From Candidatus Gastranaerophilales bacterium (GTDB taxonomy: Bacteria > Cyanobacteriota > Vampirovibrionia > Gastranaerophilales > Gastranaerophilaceae), in NCBI GenBank assembly GCA_944325615.1, contig CALVAU010000236.1, positions 1 to 8,467 on the forward strand: a DNA stretch of 8,467 nucleotides. Reading direction: 5' to 3'. Below the pieces are notes generated by a model. That model saw nothing but the letters and a program-made list of their open reading frames with translations, did no database searches and was not told the DNA's origin. A program made the position numbers and the translations under genes. Below, one piece after another: positions 6,934-8,467 of the stretch (position 1 is its first letter; the number at the start of each line of letters is the position of its first letter).

Positions 6934-7178
6934 TGGCAGAAAGAAAGTGCGTCGGTTGCGGAAAAATTAAAAATAGAGATGAATTAATAAAAATAACCAG
7001 ACAAAATCCGCTTGGCGACTTGATTATCAACCCTGATTCCAAAGTATTTGGCAGATCTGTATATCTTTGCTATAATAATACTTGCATAGAGAATGCTTTT
7101 AAAAAAAATAAAATATCAAAAGCATTAAAAACTTCTGTGCCTCTAGAACTGAAAGGGAAATTAATAAATGAGTTTTGA
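6933..7178 (+). CDS. ylxR: YlxR (DUF448 / RnpM-type) RNA-binding protein
   Basis: Small basic protein of 81 residues. The family hallmarks are all present: RKCVGCGK at the N-terminus (C6, C9), then DELIKI, GRSVYLC (40-46), a second cysteine pair (C46, C51), and an FKKNKISKALK-type basic helix (~56-66). The central motif is GRSVY where GRGAY is usual. Family members bind RNA; the Bacillus subtilis homologue RnpM was reported to bind RNase P RNA and modulate the enzyme. The start is GTG, sharing one base with the prfA stop (TAGTG), with AGAGGTG 5 nt upstream inside prfA, so the two are probably translationally coupled. Its reading frame overlaps infB by 11 nt. In most bacteria it lies between nusA and infB; here prfA takes the place of nusA. 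Confidence in the family is high; its exact job here is unproven. Confidence 0.92.
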   Translation: MAERKCVGCGKIKNRDELIKITRQNPLGDLIINPDSKVFGRSVYLCYNNTCIENAFKKNKISKALKTSVPLELKGKLINEF

Positions 7179-8467
7179 AACAAAAAGAATAAATGAAATA
7201 GCAAAAGAGTTAAATATAACAAGTAAGGAAATAATAGAAAAGCTTAATGAAATGGGTATTACAGGTAAAACACATTCAAGTACTTTAACTCCAGATCAAG
7301 AAAGAAGATTGAAAGATTTTCTAAAAAATGGCTCAACCCAATCAGTTAAAAAGCCTAAAGCTTTTGTTGTTAAAAAGGCAAAAAATCCTGAACCTGCTCC
7401 GGAAAAAGCAGAAGAACAGGTAAAACCTGAACCTAAAAAAGAAGTTGAAGATAAACCAAAACGTCCTCAAATAGAGGTTGTAAAGCCGCAAAGCCGATTG
7501 GAAATAGTTCGTCGTGCGCCTCAAAGACCACAACAACCTCAAAAAACAGATGATTCAAGAAAAATTTCTCAACAAAGAATTGAAAAACCTTCAAGAGGAG
7601 ACCGCCCTGATAGAAATAACAGACCTATGGCAAAAGAAGGTGAAAGACCAAAAAGTGGTTTTAAAAAACCTTTAGATCGTCCGGAATCAGGAAATAGAAA
7701 ACCAATACAACGTCATATCATTTCGCAAGAAATTTATGAAAATAAAAGTTCTTCAAAACGTCGTTCAGATAGCAAGAAAAAAGATAAAGAATTTAATAAA
7801 AAGGAAGAACAGGAAAGAATTTCACTAGAAAAAGCTGCTGCTCAAAAACATAAAAAACGCGTTCACAAGGAAGAAGAAACTGAAAAAGTCACTCAAATCG
7901 TTGTAGATCGTGCAATGACAATTAGTGAATTAGCAGAGAAGATTCAAAGAACTCCTGCTGAAATTGTTAAATTCCTTATGTTTCAAGGAATAATGGCAAC
8001 AGTTAACCAACTTATTGATGTTGATGTAATTAAGAAAATTTGTGCAGAATATGAGCTTGAAGTCTTGGAAGAAGATTTGGAAGCTTATATGGAAGAAGAA
8101 TTAGAAAAAGAAGAAAAGCAAAAAGCTCTTTCTGAAGTAGATAAAAAACTTCTTAAAAAACGTGCACCGGTTGTAAGTATTATGGGACACGTTGACCATG
8201 GTAAAACAACTTTATTGGATAGTATAAGAGCTTCAAAACATAAAATCGTAGCGACAGAAGTCGGTGGTATTACTCAGTCCATCGGTGCTTATACGGTATA
8301 TTTGGATAACAATAAAGAAAAGAAAATTGTATTTGTTGATACCCCTGGTCACGAAGCTTTTACAGAAATGCGTGCAAGGGGTGCTAAAGCGACTGATATT
8401 GCAATTCTAGTTGTTGCCGCAGATGACGGTATAATGCCTCAGACAATAGAAGCTATAAATCACGCAA
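7168..8467 (+). CDS. infB: Translation initiation factor IF-2, C-terminus beyond the window
   Basis: GTPase that brings initiator tRNA to the 30S subunit and promotes 50S joining. 433 complete codons are visible. Order: an IF2_N winged helix (1-~58, TKRINEIAKELNITSKEII), a long Lys/Pro/Gln/Arg-rich disordered linker (~60-240), a second IF2_N-type domain (~242-310, TISELAEKIQRTPAEIVKFL), an acidic Glu/Lys helix (~315-330), then the G domain. The G domain shows the P-loop GHVDHGKT (340-347), switch I GGITQSIGAY (366-375) and DTPGHEAF (391-398). The window ends before NKxD. S371 replaces the His usual in GGITQH. The ATG overlaps the ylxR end by 11 nt and has AAAGGG 10 nt upstream, which suggests coupled translation. 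No separate promoter is evident, so it is probably read from the prfA promoter. Identity is certain. Confidence 0.97.
   Translation, partial: MSFETKRINEIAKELNITSKEIIEKLNEMGITGKTHSSTLTPDQERRLKDFLKNGSTQSVKKPKAFVVKKAKNPEPAPEKAEEQVKPEPKKEVEDKPKRPQIEVVKPQSRLEIVRRAPQRPQQPQKTDDSRKISQQRIEKPSRGDRPDRNNRPMAKEGERPKSGFKKPLDRPESGNRKPIQRHIISQEIYENKSSSKRRSDSKKKDKEFNKKEEQERISLEKAAAQKHKKRVHKEEETEKVTQIVVDRAMTISELAEKIQRTPAEIVKFLMFQGIMATVNQLIDVDVIKKICAEYELEVLEEDLEAYMEEELEKEEKQKALSEVDKKLLKKRAPVVSIMGHVDHGKTTLLDSIRASKHKIVATEVGGITQSIGAYTVYLDNNKEKKIVFVDTPGHEAFTEMRARGAKATDIAILVVAADDGIMPQTIEAINHA

Noticed and set aside
7342..7542. Minus-strand open frame opposite the infB linker
   Set aside because: It is the antisense of the Lys/Pro-rich linker, giving a Phe/Arg-rich artefact with no start signals.

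Overview
The window is low-GC bacterial chromosome with standard housekeeping genes, compact spacers (66-148 bp) and no sign of a mobile element, prophage or CRISPR array. Three things suggest a gut Vampirovibrionia/Melainabacteria (Gastranaerophilales-like) lineage: the low GC, an archaeal/Thermotoga-type S-adenosylhomocysteine hydrolase, and a very large GH13 protein beginning with an NPSFQGF-type stretch. This is inferred from sequence style, not from a database comparison.

Layout, left to right. (1) Positions 1-3154 on the minus strand are one unbroken reading frame that runs off the left edge: a giant cytosolic GH13 (alpha-amylase family) protein with more than 1051 codons visible. The window ends one base into the codon expected to encode the third catalytic residue, the Asp of the N-H-D motif. 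(2) A 148-bp divergent spacer holds promoters for this gene and for ahcY, plus a perfect 10-bp-arm inverted repeat over the GH13 -35 box. (3) ahcY lies on the plus strand (3303-4571). It converges on a DUF475/TerC-like membrane protein gene on the minus strand (4638-5723), with one shared GC-rich bidirectional terminator between them. (4) A 127-bp divergent spacer carries two good promoters back to back. One serves the TerC-like gene. The other is so close to prfA that its transcript should begin at or within about a base of the ATG. (5) A tight plus-strand translation operon follows: prfA (release factor 1), ylxR and infB (IF2, cut by the right edge), joined by 1-base and 11-base overlaps.

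How the genes work together: prfA-ylxR-infB couples termination and initiation of translation with an RNA-binding protein. AhcY recycles the product of SAM-dependent methylation. The GH13 protein probably acts on intracellular alpha-glucan, and the TerC-like protein probably acts in metal handling at the membrane. These last two show no functional link to their neighbours.

The most unusual item is the GH13 enzyme, whose catalytic barrel is interrupted by an insertion of about 285 residues just before the nucleophile strand. I found no evidence of a wholly new multi-gene system.
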